A stretch of DNA of 37,418 nt from Synechococcales cyanobacterium C42_A2020_086 (GCA_015272325.1 JACYLU010000005.1:1-37418); one strand, 5' to 3'. Numbered from the stretch's first letter, positions 6,899 through 15,640 are shown. Program-made: numbers and translations. Notes: generated by a model from the sequence alone, not told the origin.

Positions 6899-8134
6899 TT
6901 ATGGCTCGTATCCCCCGTTAATTCCAGAGCCGGGAGGCAGCACCTTGGACTGCGGACCCGCCATCTGACTATCCGATGGGGCAGGGGTTGGTCCCGGCTG
7001 GGCAGGAGGTGTCGGCAGCGATGAGGCTGGAGTCGTCGGGCTGCTGGGCGCGGGAGATTGTGGGACCGGCTGCGGCGAGCTAGCAGGTGGGTTGGGAGAC
7101 GGGCTGCTGGATGAACGAGCGAGCGGCTCATTCCCGTGATCGTCCTGATTTTTCGGCGGGCTAGCAGCTTGACTGGTTTTCTGAGTTTTAACCTCCTGCT
7201 CCCTTATCGGCTGATCTGGCAGATTGCTCGTTTGCTGATTTGTCTGGCTGGGTGTCTGGGCTGTTTTCTCTTGAGTTGCGGTAGTTGGCTCAGGCGGACT
7301 CTGAACGCGGGGCACACGATTCCCCATTGACCCATCGGGCATGGTCGTGTTCAAGAGTATGGCATTGCTGAGATCGGCACCGCTCAAGTCAGCGCCGCGC
7401 AGGTTAGCCTGGATCAACTTGGCATTTTCCAGATTCACTCCCGATAGATTGGAGTCACGCAGGCTCGCTCCATCTAGCTTAATGTTGTCGAGATTAGCGC
7501 CTGTGAGATCTGCTCCGTCCAGCGTAACGCCTCGCAGACAGGCATTGCTGAGGTTCGCGCCCGGTAGCTTAGCGTTGCTGAGGTTGGCCTCGCTGAGATC
7601 GGCACCACTGAGGTCGGCTTTAGGCAAGCTCGCTCCACTCAGGTCAGCTCCTGCCAAATTGACTTCCACCAGCATCGTATGGTCTAGCTTGGCGTTGCTC
7701 AAGGTCGCATGCTGGAGGTTCGCGTGGCTGAGGTTCGCACTCTGCAAGTTGGCGCTGCTGAGATCAGCCTGGTTCAGGGTGGTGTGCTCTAGGGTGGCGT
7801 GCTCTAGGATGGCGGCCCGCAGGGATGCCTCAGTCAGGTTCGCTGCTGCTAAATTCGCGTGGCTGAGATCGGCAAAGCTCAACTGAGCGTGGCTGAGGTT
7901 GGATTGAGTGAGATCGGCATGTCTGAGGTGAGCATCGGCCAAGGTGGCGTAGCGCAGGTCCGTCTGACTGAGGTTGGCCCCTGCCAAGCAGGCGCTAGGC
8001 AAATAGAGATGAGGGAATTGGATGCCCGCCAGATTCACGCCAGCTAAGTTGGCATTCTTCGACACACCAACCAGCAATGACAGCAGCGTCGCCCGATCGA
8101 AATCTGGCTGAGGGTTAGCGGTAGGCTCTGGCAT
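6899..8134 (-). CDS. Pentapeptide repeat protein with proline-rich C-terminal tail
   Basis: A 411-residue protein. From about residue 28 to 265 it is an unbroken run of about 48 A(D/N)LxX pentapeptides with Leu (rarely Phe, Ile or Met) at every fifth position, predicting a right-handed quadrilateral beta-helix of about 12 coils. The repeat domain closes with MPDGSMG, a common cap in cyanobacterial members. Residues 280-411 are a disordered tail rich in Pro, Ser, Gln and Thr. No membrane segment or signal peptide is seen. Known members of this fold include DNA-mimicking gyrase binders (MfpA, Qnr), but the family is diverse and the role here is unknown. AAGGA lies 6-7 nt before the ATG. The gene follows parA by 59 bp on the same strand and is probably co-transcribed. 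Confidence 0.9.
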   Translation of the reverse strand: MPEPTANPQPDFDRATLLSLLVGVSKNANLAGVNLAGIQFPHLYLPSACLAGANLSQTDLRYATLADAHLRHADLTQSNLSHAQLSFADLSHANLAAANLTEASLRAAILEHATLEHTTLNQADLSSANLQSANLSHANLQHATLSNAKLDHTMLVEVNLAGADLSGASLPKADLSGADLSEANLSNAKLPGANLSNACLRGVTLDGADLTGANLDNIKLDGASLRDSNLSGVNLENAKLIQANLRGADLSGADLSNAILLNTTMPDGSMGNRVPRVQSPPEPTTATQEKTAQTPSQTNQQTSNLPDQPIREQEVKTQKTSQAASPPKNQDDHGNEPLARSSSSPSPNPPASSPQPVPQSPAPSSPTTPASSLPTPPAQPGPTPAPSDSQMAGPQSKVLPPGSGINGGYEP

Positions 8135-8193
8135 GTTGCATCCTTGGGGCGCGATCCATCTTCGATGACAATCTTCGCCAGTGTAACGCCGCT

Positions 8194-8832
8194 TTATGGC
8201 AGTAGTGTCATGATTTCTGCAAATAATTGTTCAAACTCTTCGGCGGATTCCACGGCTGCTTTGCCCAACAATTCCCAGACGGTGGCGGCCTGCCCAAAGG
8301 TATCGGCAATGGCCTGGCGCTGGTGAATCACCGTTTTCAGAATCGGCACGCCCAGATCGTTGAGCAGTACCATGGTTTCGTCCTTGAGCCGCGTCCCCTT
8401 GACGGCTCGTGACAGGAACACAGCAGACTGGGGCAACCCGTGGCGAGTGGCTTGCGCCTGCCGAATCAGCCGAATCGCATCCGCCGCCGAGCGTAGATCA
8501 ACTCCGGTAGGCTGGCAGGGCACCAGAGCCAGATCTGCCCGCAGCACAATGGCCTTCATCGCATCGGACAACCCGGCCGGACCGTCCACCACAATATAGT
8601 CGTATTGGTTAGCCAGGAGGGGAATTTGCTCTAGGAGTTCGTCGGACGTCTGCATCACCTTGCAGGGGATCGGGTCCTCTAAAGCCTCTACCCAGATCGA
8701 GCTAGAGCGCTGAGCATCGGCATCCACTAACAGCACCTTATGCTGCTTATGAATCAGCCAATAGGCTAAATGAACGGCCGTTGTAGACTTAGCACAGCCT
8801 CCCTTTTGGTTGACAACCGCAATCACTGACAT
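8194..8832 (-). CDS. Orphan ParA-family ATPase
   Basis: A 212-residue Walker-type ATPase of the ParA/Soj/MinD superfamily. It has the deviant Walker A KGGCAKST (Lys10 as signature lysine, Lys15 in the P-loop), switch I-like VDADAQRSS and Walker B YIVVDGPAG. It is the short form without an N-terminal DNA-binding HTH, and no ParB gene lies alongside. Such orphan ParAs position plasmids, chemoreceptor arrays or carboxysomes; the cyanobacterial McdA carboxysome positioner is related, but McdA of Synechococcus elongatus lacks the signature lysine that is present here. It is the first gene of a likely two-gene unit with the pentapeptide protein. Its upstream region holds three distinct 12-bp tandem repeats. 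No clear Shine-Dalgarno sequence is seen. Confidence 0.88.
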   Translation of the reverse strand: MSVIAVVNQKGGCAKSTTAVHLAYWLIHKQHKVLLVDADAQRSSSIWVEALEDPIPCKVMQTSDELLEQIPLLANQYDYIVVDGPAGLSDAMKAIVLRADLALVPCQPTGVDLRSAADAIRLIRQAQATRHGLPQSAVFLSRAVKGTRLKDETMVLLNDLGVPILKTVIHQRQAIADTFGQAATVWELLGKAAVESAEEFEQLFAEIMTLLP

Positions 8833-8897
8833 AGGGCTGCATTCGGGTAGAGGACTTGAAGATCAACACCATGACGCCGCGAGATTTCTTAAATTTA

Positions 8898-8921
8898 TTA
8901 TGTTTTGCGTTATGTTTTGCG
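8898..8921. repeat. Perfect 12-bp tandem repeat TTATGTTTTGCG x2
   Basis: Two identical copies abut at 8898-8909 and 8910-8921, centred about 77 bp upstream of the parA start. The core GTTTTGC also occurs in reverse complement in the 9001-9031 repeat. Confidence 0.8.
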
Positions 8922-9000
8922 GACAAATTGACAGGCAAGAGCCGTCTTGGCTTCTGGGCTGCCGGCTGACCTCCTCACCGCAATCACCACAACCCAAATG

Positions 9001-9031
9001 TTGAGGCAAAACTTGAGGCAAAACTTGAGGG
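9001..9031. repeat. 12-bp tandem repeat TTGAGGCAAAAC, 2.6 copies
   Basis: Copies start at 9001 and 9013, followed by a partial TTGAGG at 9025. Its reverse complement GTTTTGCCTCAA shares GTTTTGC with the repeat at 8898-8921. Confidence 0.8.
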
Positions 9032-9080
9032 CCGTCTTTGCAGCGTTCGCTTCCTGAGGTCATAGGGTGAAAGTAACCGC

Positions 9081-9104
9081 AAGCAACCTCACAAGCAACC
9101 TCAA
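9081..9104. repeat. 12-bp tandem repeat AAGCAACCTCAC/A x2
   Basis: AAGCAACCTCAC (9081-9092) is followed by AAGCAACCTCAA (9093-9104), with a single difference at the last base. Confidence 0.75.
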
Positions 9105-9193
9105 TAGATCTGCAACATCAACGCCATGAGGCTGTCACATCGACCCACTATCCTATGACTTGTGATGCTAACCCATCTGCTTATGGCAGAGTT

Positions 9194-9218
9194 AAACCTC
9201 CTGCTGGGAGGTTTTTTT
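9194..9218 (+). terminator. Rho-independent terminator
   Basis: AAACCTCC (9194-9201) pairs with GGAGGTTT (9207-9214) around a TGCTG loop, and the T-run spans 9212-9218. The T-tract is on the plus strand, where no protein-coding gene ends. The hairpin abuts the TAA of the leftward GNAT gene and may also serve that gene, though on the minus strand only three T follow. Confidence 0.75.
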
Positions 9219-9720
9219 ATGGCTCCGCGACGGCAGATTGAGCGAGATCGGCAACACGCAAGCTCTCTTGCACCATCGGCCGATTGAACAAGACCATCGT
9301 CGTGCTGGAGTTTACCTCAAAGCCAATGCGCTCATAGAAAGGCTGCTGATGGGTCGTCATCAGGTAGACTCGCTCCACCCGGTTGACATGGGGATGCATT
9401 AACACGGTTTCTACCAGTTTTCGCCCTAGACCAGCACCCTGATAATCCGAGTGGATCACCACATCCCAAATGGTGGCTCGATAGACGCCGTCTGAAGTGG
9501 CTCGGGCAAAGCCGATCAGACGCTCCTGGTCCCAGACTGTGACGATTGGCTTACTGTGAATGAGAGCAACGGTCCAATCGTCGAGGCGGCGACCCCTAGC
9601 CCAAAATGCCATTTCCTCAAATAGAGCCTGCAGTTGAGGCAAGTGCTGCTGACGAAAACTGTCCTGAGTCTCTGCAAACGCGCTTTCATGCACACAAAAT
9701 TGAATATGCCGACAATCCAT
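9217..9720 (-). CDS. GNAT family N-acetyltransferase
   Basis: A 167-residue GNAT-fold acetyltransferase. The acetyl-CoA pyrophosphate loop is QGAGLGRKLVE at about residues 104-114, preceded by the beta4 strand ATIWDVVIHSDY and followed by the beta5 segment and FYERIGFE. It resembles the group that includes plastid GNATs and small-molecule acetyltransferases; the substrate cannot be deduced. The frame opens at a TTG at 9747, but the ATG at 9720 (MDCRHIQFC) has AGGAG about 10 nt upstream and is preferred. The stop codon overlaps the T-run of the 9194-9218 hairpin. Transcription is monocistronic, divergent from the cytochrome c gene. Confidence 0.82.
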   Translation of the reverse strand: MDCRHIQFCVHESAFAETQDSFRQQHLPQLQALFEEMAFWARGRRLDDWTVALIHSKPIVTVWDQERLIGFARATSDGVYRATIWDVVIHSDYQGAGLGRKLVETVLMHPHVNRVERVYLMTTHQQPFYERIGFEVNSSTTMVLFNRPMVQESLRVADLAQSAVAEP

Positions 9721-10095
9721 GCCTTCCAGTCTCCTCGTCAAAGTCAAACGGTCAGAATCATCTGGTGAACCTGGTAACTTGCTTGGGTGAAGCTGTTTTT
9801 GGGAATAGCTCTAGTGAACGACGGGTGTGGCTCAGCGAGGACTCAAACAACTCTCCAGCATCTTCTCAAGAGTCTGGAAAGGGTGACCTAAGAGCCGAAC
9901 TGAAGTCGCCCGCTCAGCCCTTAACCAGGATAATGGTTGGAGGAGTTGAGCTATGTATCCCCTGATCACTGTTGATCACTGTCCAGACTCAAGGTCCTGT
10001 CCTTGCGATTTCTGATGGATTTCTGATGGATTTCTGATGATTTCTCTGAGTTCATCTCGATTTCAAACCAACTGCCCGCTTTCGATCGATAGATT
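9721..10095. other. Divergent spacer between GNAT and cytochrome c genes
   Basis: No gene is recognised. Near the right side are TGATCACTGT twice (9963-9982, period 10) and GATTTCTGATG three times in perfect register (10007-10039, period 11). The latter ends 56 bp before the cytochrome start, a plausible position for a regulator array. Confidence 0.6.
10007..10039. repeat. Perfect 11-bp tandem repeat GATTTCTGATG x3
   Basis: Copies at 10007, 10018 and 10029 are identical, followed by a partial ATTTCT. The 11-bp period keeps the copies close to the same face of the helix. Confidence 0.8.
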
Positions 10096-10692
10096 GTGCC
10101 TGTGTTTAAATTCGTTCGTTCAAGTCGCTCTTCACCGTATGCGCGGGACCTGCCTGCCTCCTCGCGTCGGCGATGGTCGGTGCTGGGTTTGGTGCTGCTG
10201 CTGCTTTGGAGTCTGATTCTGGGGTGGGGGCTGGCGCGAGTGACGTCGGCTCAAACTTCCTTCCCCTTCTCGACAGCTCCGAACGAGGCTGACATAGGCA
10301 CCGTGGATGTGGTTCCCGAACGCTATCAGTTTGGGCAGCAGCTGTATCTGGAAAACTGCGCCACTTGCCATGTGGGGCTGCCGCCGGCTGTGATGCCCTC
10401 CCAAACTTGGTTGGCTTTAATCCAAGACACCCAACACTACGGCACTCAGATTGCGCCGATCCGGGAGCCTGCCCTGCAACTGATTTGGAACTATTTGTCC
10501 ACCTATTCCCGCCCCATTGTTCAAAATGAGCGGGTGCCCTTTCGGTTGGCACAATCGCGCTATTTCCAGGCACTGCATCCCAATGTGGAATTTCCCCAGC
10601 CCGTTAGCCCCAATAGCTGTACTGCCTGTCATCCAAGTGCTGCCGAGTACAATTTTCGCCGCCTGACGCCCGAGTGGGAGACCGCTTCCTGA
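10096..10692 (+). CDS. Membrane-anchored or secreted dihaem cytochrome c
   Basis: A 198-residue c-type cytochrome with two CxxCH haem sites, CATCH (88-92) and CTACH (175-179). A basic N-terminus (RRR at 24-26) precedes a hydrophobic segment (about 29-47) and the sequence VTSAQT, which looks like a signal-peptidase site, so the protein is translocated to the thylakoid lumen or periplasm, or remains anchored. The two haem sites, about 87 residues apart, suggest one compact dihaem domain of the kind described in cyanobacteria. The electron partner is unknown. Translation seems to start at GTG 10096, with another GTG two codons on and no strong Shine-Dalgarno. secA follows in the same direction after 268 bp. 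Confidence 0.85.
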   Translation: MPVFKFVRSSRSSPYARDLPASSRRRWSVLGLVLLLLWSLILGWGLARVTSAQTSFPFSTAPNEADIGTVDVVPERYQFGQQLYLENCATCHVGLPPAVMPSQTWLALIQDTQHYGTQIAPIREPALQLIWNYLSTYSRPIVQNERVPFRLAQSRYFQALHPNVEFPQPVSPNSCTACHPSAAEYNFRRLTPEWETAS

Positions 10693-10960
10693 TCTGGACT
10701 AGAGATAGTTCCCTCCAGCGGCGACATGGGAACAGTGCGGATTTCTCACCTTGGACTGCCTTTTCCGAGCTTCAAATGCAAGTGATAGGATGTAAGGTAC
10801 AGAAGTTAACATTCCGGGCTGCGCTTTGGTCATTTTTTTGTGCCATTCTTGATGTCTGGCGGGTTCTCTGGCGACACCCTCAATCTTTGCTAACCCTTTG
10901 TACCAAGCGGCTCTCAGCCATCTTCTCGTTACTGATTTTCCATTACCGCGTCTCTTTGCC

Positions 10961-13771
10961 ATGTTGAAAACTCTGCTGGGTGATCCCAACGCACGCAAGC
11001 TCAGGAAATATAAAAACGACATTGTTGAAATCAACTTATTAGAAGAGGAAATTCAGGCTCTGTCGGATGAAGCCCTGACTGGGAAGACGGCAGAGTTTAA
11101 GCAGCGCCTAGAAAACGGCGAAACGCTCGATGATCTGCTGCCGGAAGCCTTTGCAGTTGTACGCGAAGCCGGCAAGCGCGTCTTGGGCATGCGCCATTTT
11201 GATGTGCAGCTGATCGGCGGCATGGTACTGCACGATGGGCAAATTGCCGAGATGAAAACCGGAGAAGGCAAAACCCTCGTTGCTACGCTGCCAGCCTATC
11301 TCAATGCATTGACCGGCAAGGGCGTCCACATTGTGACCGTCAATGATTATCTGGCGCGGCGCGACGCCGAATGGATGGGGCAGGTGCATCGCTTCCTAGG
11401 TCTAACCGTAGGGCTGATTCAGCAGGGCATGACCTCCGAGGAACGCCGCCGCAACTATGCCTGCGATATTACCTACAGTACCAACAGCGAACTCGGCTTC
11501 GACTATCTGCGCGACAACATGGCCACCTCGATCGAAGATGTGGTGCAGCGCCCCTTCAACTACTGCATCATCGACGAGGTCGATTCGGTGCTGATCGACG
11601 AAGCCCGGACACCGCTGATTATTTCAGGGCAGGTGGAGCGTCCAAGCGAGAAATACACCGAAGCAGCTCGCGTGGCAGCGGCTTTGCGGCGTAAGAAAGA
11701 CGAAGACGATCCAGAAGGGCACTACGAGGTAGACGAGAAGCAGCGCAATGTCATCCTGTCGGACGAAGGCTTTATCGAGGCCGAGAAGCTTCTCGGCGTC
11801 AAGGATTTATTCGATCCTAAAGATCCCTGGGCGCACTACGTGTTCAACGCCATCAAAGCCAAAGAGCTATTCATCAAAGACGTTAACTACATCGTCCGCA
11901 ATGGCGAAGTGGTGATTGTGGACGAATTCACCGGGCGAGTGATGCCGGGGCGCCGCTGGAGTGACGGTTTGCATCAGGCGATCGAAGCTAAAGAGCGGGT
12001 CGAGATTCAGCCGGAGACCCAAACCCTAGCCACGATTACCTACCAGAATTTCTTCTTGATCTACCCCAAGCTGGCCGGTATGACTGGTACCGCCAAAACC
12101 GAAGAGGCAGAATTCGAGAAGATCTACAACCTGGAAGTGACCATCATTCCTACGAACCGCCCCACCGGACGCAAAGATTTGTCAGACGTGGTCTACAAAA
12201 CTGAGCTAGCCAAGTGGCGAGCGGTGGCTCAGGAGTGCGCGGAAATGCACGCCATAGGCCGGCCGGTGTTGGTGGGTACCACTAGCGTCGAGAAGTCGGA
12301 GGTGCTGTCGCGACTGCTGAACGAGCTACGCGTTCCCCACAACTTGCTAAATGCTAAGCCCGAGAATGTGGAGCGCGAGTCAGAGATCATCGCCCAAGCC
12401 GGACGTAAGGGGGCTGTCACCATTGCCACGAATATGGCCGGTCGCGGTACGGACATCATTCTGGGCGGCAACGCCGACTATATGGCGCGGTTGAAGGTGC
12501 GGGAATACTTCATGCCGCGGATCGTCAAACCCGAGGATGAAGATGAATTCTCGGTTACCAAGGTGATGGATGGTAGCGGTCGGGGTGGCGGCCGTGGGTT
12601 CGTACCGGGCAATCAGAAAGTGAAAACCTGGAAGGCGTCGCCCCAAATTTATCCGGCGGAGCTTTCCAAGGAGACCGAACAAGCACTCAAAGCAGCGGTA
12701 GAAGTGGCGGTGCAGCACTATGGCGCTCGTTCGCTGCCCGAACTGACTGCTGAAGATAAGGTGGCAACCGCCGCAGAAAAGGCACCCACCGACGATCCGG
12801 TGATTCTGAAACTGCGGCAGGTCTACAACCAGATTCGTCAGGAGTACGAGCAGTACACCCAGGCCGAGCATGAGGAAGTGGTGCAGCTAGGCGGACTGCA
12901 TGTGATCGGCACCGAGCGTCACGAGTCGCGTCGGATTGACAACCAGTTGCGCGGTCGTGCGGGCCGGCAGGGCGACCCTGGATCCACTCGCTTTTTCCTC
13001 AGCTTGGAAGACAACCTGCTGCGGATCTTTGGCGGTGACCGGGTGGGTCGCCTGATGGATATGTTCCGTGTCGAAGAAGATATGCCGATTGAGTCGGGGA
13101 TGCTGACGCGTTCACTGGAAGGCGCTCAAAAGAAGGTGGAAACCTACTACTATGACATCCGCAAGCAGGTGTTTGAGTACGACGAGGTGATGAACAACCA
13201 ACGGCGAGCGATTTATGCCGAGCGGCGGCGCGTCTTGGAAGGGGTAGACCTGAAAGAAAAGGTGATTGAATACATCGAACGCACGATGAATGACATCGTG
13301 GACGCCTACATCAACCCCGAACTGCCGCCGGAAGAGTGGGAACTCGATAAGGTTGTTGCTAAGGTCAAAGAATTTATTTATCTGCTGCAAGACCTCGAAC
13401 CCGAGCAGCTCGCGGATCTCTCCACCGGCGAGATCAAAACCTTCCTACATGAGCAGGCCCGCATTGCTTACGACATCAAAGAAGCCCAGGTGGATCAAAT
13501 CAGTCCTGGCCTGATGCGTCATGCCGAGCGGTTCTTTACGCTACAGCAGATTGACACCCTCTGGCGCGAGCACCTACAGCAGATGGACGCCCTGCGCGAA
13601 TCGGTTGGGCTGCGCGGCTATGGGCAGAAAGACCCACTGATTGAATACAAGAGCGAAGGCTATGAGCTGTTCCTGGACATGATGACCAACATTCGCCGCA
13701 ATGTGGTCTACTCGCTGTTCCAATTCCAGCCGCAGCCGCAGCCTGTGGTGCAATCTGCCTCTGAGGTGTGA
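10961..13771 (+). CDS. secA: Preprotein translocase ATPase SecA
   Basis: A 936-residue SecA motor that drives Sec-dependent export across the plasma and thylakoid membranes. Walker A is MKTGEGKT, the DEAD-type motif is [16 protein letters not shown], and the second helicase domain ends with [19 protein letters not shown] cyanobacteria/plastid-type insertion of roughly 100 residues, containing a Gly/Arg-rich [10 protein letters not shown] segment, sits in the second nucleotide-binding domain. The C-terminal Cys-rich zinc finger that binds SecB in proteobacteria is absent; the protein ends in a Gln/Pro-rich QPQPQPVV tail. The frame is open upstream to 10898, but ATG 10961 ([13 protein letters not shown]) is the standard SecA start. 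A Uma2-type gene follows after 30 bp. Confidence 0.97.
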   Translation: MLKTLLGDPNARKLRKYKNDIVEINLLEEEIQALSDEALTGKTAEFKQRLENGETLDDLLPEAFAVVREAGKRVLGMRHFDVQLIGGMVLHDGQIAEMKTGEGKTLVATLPAYLNALTGKGVHIVTVNDYLARRDAEWMGQVHRFLGLTVGLIQQGMTSEERRRNYACDITYSTNSELGFDYLRDNMATSIEDVVQRPFNYCIIDEVDSVLIDEARTPLIISGQVERPSEKYTEAARVAAALRRKKDEDDPEGHYEVDEKQRNVILSDEGFIEAEKLLGVKDLFDPKDPWAHYVFNAIKAKELFIKDVNYIVRNGEVVIVDEFTGRVMPGRRWSDGLHQAIEAKERVEIQPETQTLATITYQNFFLIYPKLAGMTGTAKTEEAEFEKIYNLEVTIIPTNRPTGRKDLSDVVYKTELAKWRAVAQECAEMHAIGRPVLVGTTSVEKSEVLSRLLNELRVPHNLLNAKPENVERESEIIAQAGRKGAVTIATNMAGRGTDIILGGNADYMARLKVREYFMPRIVKPEDEDEFSVTKVMDGSGRGGGRGFVPGNQKVKTWKASPQIYPAELSKETEQALKAAVEVAVQHYGARSLPELTAEDKVATAAEKAPTDDPVILKLRQVYNQIRQEYEQYTQAEHEEVVQLGGLHVIGTERHESRRIDNQLRGRAGRQGDPGSTRFFLSLEDNLLRIFGGDRVGRLMDMFRVEEDMPIESGMLTRSLEGAQKKVETYYYDIRKQVFEYDEVMNNQRRAIYAERRRVLEGVDLKEKVIEYIERTMNDIVDAYINPELPPEEWELDKVVAKVKEFIYLLQDLEPEQLADLSTGEIKTFLHEQARIAYDIKEAQVDQISPGLMRHAERFFTLQQIDTLWREHLQQMDALRESVGLRGYGQKDPLIEYKSEGYELFLDMMTNIRRNVVYSLFQFQPQPQPVVQSASEV

Positions 13772-13801
13772 GGTAGCCGGTAGTGATCGCAGCCTGAACC
13801 T

Positions 13802-14596
13802 ATGAGCCAGCGACCCGCCTTTCCCCTCCAACCCAATCCGCCGCTGTCGCCTCGGGAAACGCTGCCCACGATGTACGATTTGCCCAGCGAAAACCCAGAG
13901 GAACCTGGCTTGCCAGACGAATTTCACGACCTCCAGCCTCAGCTTCTGAGCGCCACATTGCGCCTCCGAAACTACGCCAAATCCGACATCTTTACCGGAA
14001 CTGACCTGAATCTGTACTACGACGTGCGCCATCCTCAGTGGTACAAGCGACCTGATTGGTTTCTCGTCCTGGGAGTCCCGCGCCTTTATGACGGCACAGA
14101 GTTACGTTCCAGCTATGTCCTCTGGCAAGAAGGCGTCGATCCATTTGTGGTCGTCGAGTTGCTCTCTCCGGGCACCGAAACGGAAGACTTAGGCAATAAA
14201 GCCGAGCCATCAGGGGAAGATCCATCAATCGAGGATATTTGCTTAAACCTGGAGAACGGCGAAGCCAGACCCCCTCGAAAGTGGGAAGTCTATGAACAAA
14301 TTCTGCGCGTGCCTTACTACATCGTATTCAGCCGCTACACCAACCAGCTTCGATTCTTCCAGCTTGTCGGCGGACGCTACCAGGAACAAGCGATCGATCC
14401 GCAACAGCCCCGCGTCTGGATTCCTGAACTCGAACTAGGGATTGGACTCTGGAGCGGAACCTTTGAGGGTGTGAAACAACAGTGGCTCCGCTGGTATGAC
14501 GATCGCAACAACTGGATACCCACCGATGCAGAACGCGCCGATCGCTTCGCTGCCCGTCTGCGAGAACTAGGCGAAGACCCGGATGCCTTGTCCTGA
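13802..14596 (+). CDS. Uma2 family (DUF820) putative PD-(D/E)xK protein
   Basis: A 264-residue member of the Uma2/DUF820 family, massively expanded in cyanobacteria and related to restriction endonuclease folds. Visible core elements are KRPDWFLVLG at about 80-89 and FVVVELLSPGTETEDLG near 120, supplying the Asp and Glu of the presumed active site, then WEVYEQILRVPYYIVFSRYTNQLRFF. An unusual acidic insertion (about 141-155) separates the ELLSPG strand from the following helix. The C-terminal part resembles other cyanobacterial Uma2 proteins with a QQWLRWYD segment. Biological function is unknown. It lies only 30 bp after secA and may be read from the same transcript; there is no visible functional link. 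Confidence 0.85.
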   Translation: MSQRPAFPLQPNPPLSPRETLPTMYDLPSENPEEPGLPDEFHDLQPQLLSATLRLRNYAKSDIFTGTDLNLYYDVRHPQWYKRPDWFLVLGVPRLYDGTELRSSYVLWQEGVDPFVVVELLSPGTETEDLGNKAEPSGEDPSIEDICLNLENGEARPPRKWEVYEQILRVPYYIVFSRYTNQLRFFQLVGGRYQEQAIDPQQPRVWIPELELGIGLWSGTFEGVKQQWLRWYDDRNNWIPTDAERADRFAARLRELGEDPDALS

Positions 14597-14676
14597 GGGC
14601 TGGGAATTCAGCCGTTCTTAAGAAGCTCGTTTATCCAGAGAAAAGGGGCGAAGAGGAAGAGATCACACCTATTCCG

Positions 14677-15156
14677 TTAGTTCATCACCAGCCATTTCTG
14701 TCCGTTTAATCGCTGCACCGTGTAGAGCAGCATCAAGTCTAAATTGACCTTGCGTTCGTCAATCATGAAGGACTCCAGCAGGGTCGGCTGAGCGCCATTG
14801 TCTGCCCAGGTAAAGAACTTCGGTCCCTGAATGTCTTCCTTGGAAAAGATAATGGTGAACTGACGCTTGCCGTTTTGCCATTTTGCAGTCACCTGCCAGC
14901 ATTCGTCATCTCCTAAACCCGCAATGGGGAGCTTGCGCTTGGCGAATTGCAAGTCGGCATCGGAAATTCCAACCTTCGCCAGCGTTTGCTTCAGGGCAGG
15001 CAGAAAGTCTTGGTTGATGAATTCGGTGAAGGGTTTGTCTTCCAGAGCTGGTGGCTTTTCCTTCTTGGGTGGTCTAGCTGGCTTTTCCGCTGCAGGTTTT
15101 TCGGCAGTCGGCGCTTTTTCCTCAGCCGGGGGATTGGCAGTAGGTTCGTCTGACAT
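14677..15156 (-). CDS. DUF2996 family protein
   Basis: A 159-residue protein whose C-terminal about 110 residues match the cyanobacterial/plastid DUF2996 family: FINQDFLPALKQTL, DDECWQVTAKWQNGKRQF, GPKFFTWADNGAQP and a terminal NGQKWLVMN. The first about 45 residues are a low-complexity Ala/Pro/Lys/Glu tract (AEKPAAEKPARPPKKEKPP) likely to be disordered. The reading frame is open to 15198, but the ATG at 15156 (MSDEPTANPP) is the natural start and agrees with the family. No signal peptide is seen. Function is not established. It converges on the Uma2 gene, and its upstream region carries two perfect tandem duplications. Confidence 0.82.
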   Translation of the reverse strand: MSDEPTANPPAEEKAPTAEKPAAEKPARPPKKEKPPALEDKPFTEFINQDFLPALKQTLAKVGISDADLQFAKRKLPIAGLGDDECWQVTAKWQNGKRQFTIIFSKEDIQGPKFFTWADNGAQPTLLESFMIDERKVNLDLMLLYTVQRLNGQKWLVMN

Positions 15157-15180
15157 GGCTCCGCTCACGCTCCATACAAC

Positions 15181-15206
15181 AGCATTCGTCACAAGCATTC
15201 GTCACA
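15181..15206. repeat. Perfect 13-bp tandem repeat AGCATTCGTCACA x2
   Basis: Identical copies at 15181-15193 and 15194-15206, 25-50 bp upstream of the DUF2996 start. Confidence 0.85.
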
Positions 15207-15228
15207 GTCGCCTTCGCTAAGCTAGGGG

Positions 15229-15262
15229 ACTATGTCTTACTTATAACTATGTCTTACTTATA
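15229..15262. repeat. Perfect 17-bp tandem repeat ACTATGTCTTACTTATA x2
   Basis: Identical copies at 15229-15245 and 15246-15262. The unit contains TATA-rich sequence, so the duplication may have doubled a promoter element of the DUF2996 gene; on the minus strand it reads TATAAGTAAGACATAGT. Confidence 0.85.
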
Positions 15263-15364
15263 GTACTGGGTTGCCGACCGCCTCCGCAGCACTGCACTCC
15301 AGAATTGGGCTTCCATTCTGCCAATCATGGCTATTAAACGAAGTAATGGCAAGAAGGCATCAGT

Positions 15365-15640
15365 TTAGCCCCCAGCGACGGCCGGCACAATGCTGACTTC
15401 GTCTCCGGCTTGCAGCGCTGTGTTGGCACCGTCCAGAAACCGGATATCTTCGCTGTTGACATAGAAATTGATGAAACGACGTAGATTACCCTGCTCGTCG
15501 CACAGGCGAGCTTTGATGCCGGGGAAATCTTGCTCTAGCGAATCGAGCAGTTCGGCAATTGTGCCGCCGGTACATTCAATCGTGGCTTGGTCGCGGGTGA
15601 ACTTTTGCAGAGGCGTCGGGATTAGAACTTTGACGGTCAT
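15365..15640 (-). CDS. ThiS/MoaD-like ubiquitin-fold sulfur carrier protein
   Basis: A 91-residue beta-grasp protein ending in the di-glycine VAGG, which in MoaD, ThiS and CysO is adenylated and converted to a thiocarboxylate. The IVPAVAGG terminus and the strand order [11 protein letters not shown] ... [12 protein letters not shown] ... [14 protein letters not shown] ... AGDEVSIVP fit the family. It lies 115 bp downstream of threonine synthase on the same strand. That neighbourhood is more suggestive of an amino-acid or cysteine sulfur route (as with mycobacterial CysO) than of molybdopterin synthesis, but the acceptor is unknown. A second, clearly different family member is encoded at 19695-19952. 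Confidence 0.88.
   Translation of the reverse strand: MTVKVLIPTPLQKFTRDQATIECTGGTIAELLDSLEQDFPGIKARLCDEQGNLRRFINFYVNSEDIRFLDGANTALQAGDEVSIVPAVAGG

Larger units (their letters stand above)
8833..9193. other. Upstream region of parA with three unrelated-looking 12-bp tandem repeats
   Basis: No gene is supported; the small leftward open frame at 8863-9063 has no family resemblance and is interrupted in composition by the repeats. The region carries the parA promoter and the 12-bp repeats at 8898-8921, 9001-9031 and 9081-9104, followed by a terminator hairpin. Confidence 0.65.

Noticed and set aside
7341..7886. Long plus-strand open frame of 181 codons opposite the pentapeptide gene
   Set aside because: It is the antisense of the five-residue periodic repeat; the periodicity suppresses stop codons. 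Its product is low-complexity and the minus-strand gene is clearly real.
8863..9063. Minus-strand 66-codon frame upstream of parA
   Set aside because: It runs through the 12-bp tandem repeats, shows no conserved pattern and has no convincing ribosome-binding site.
12380..12871. Minus-strand 163-codon frame antisense to secA
   Set aside because: It is fully contained in secA, which has an unambiguous sequence and length.
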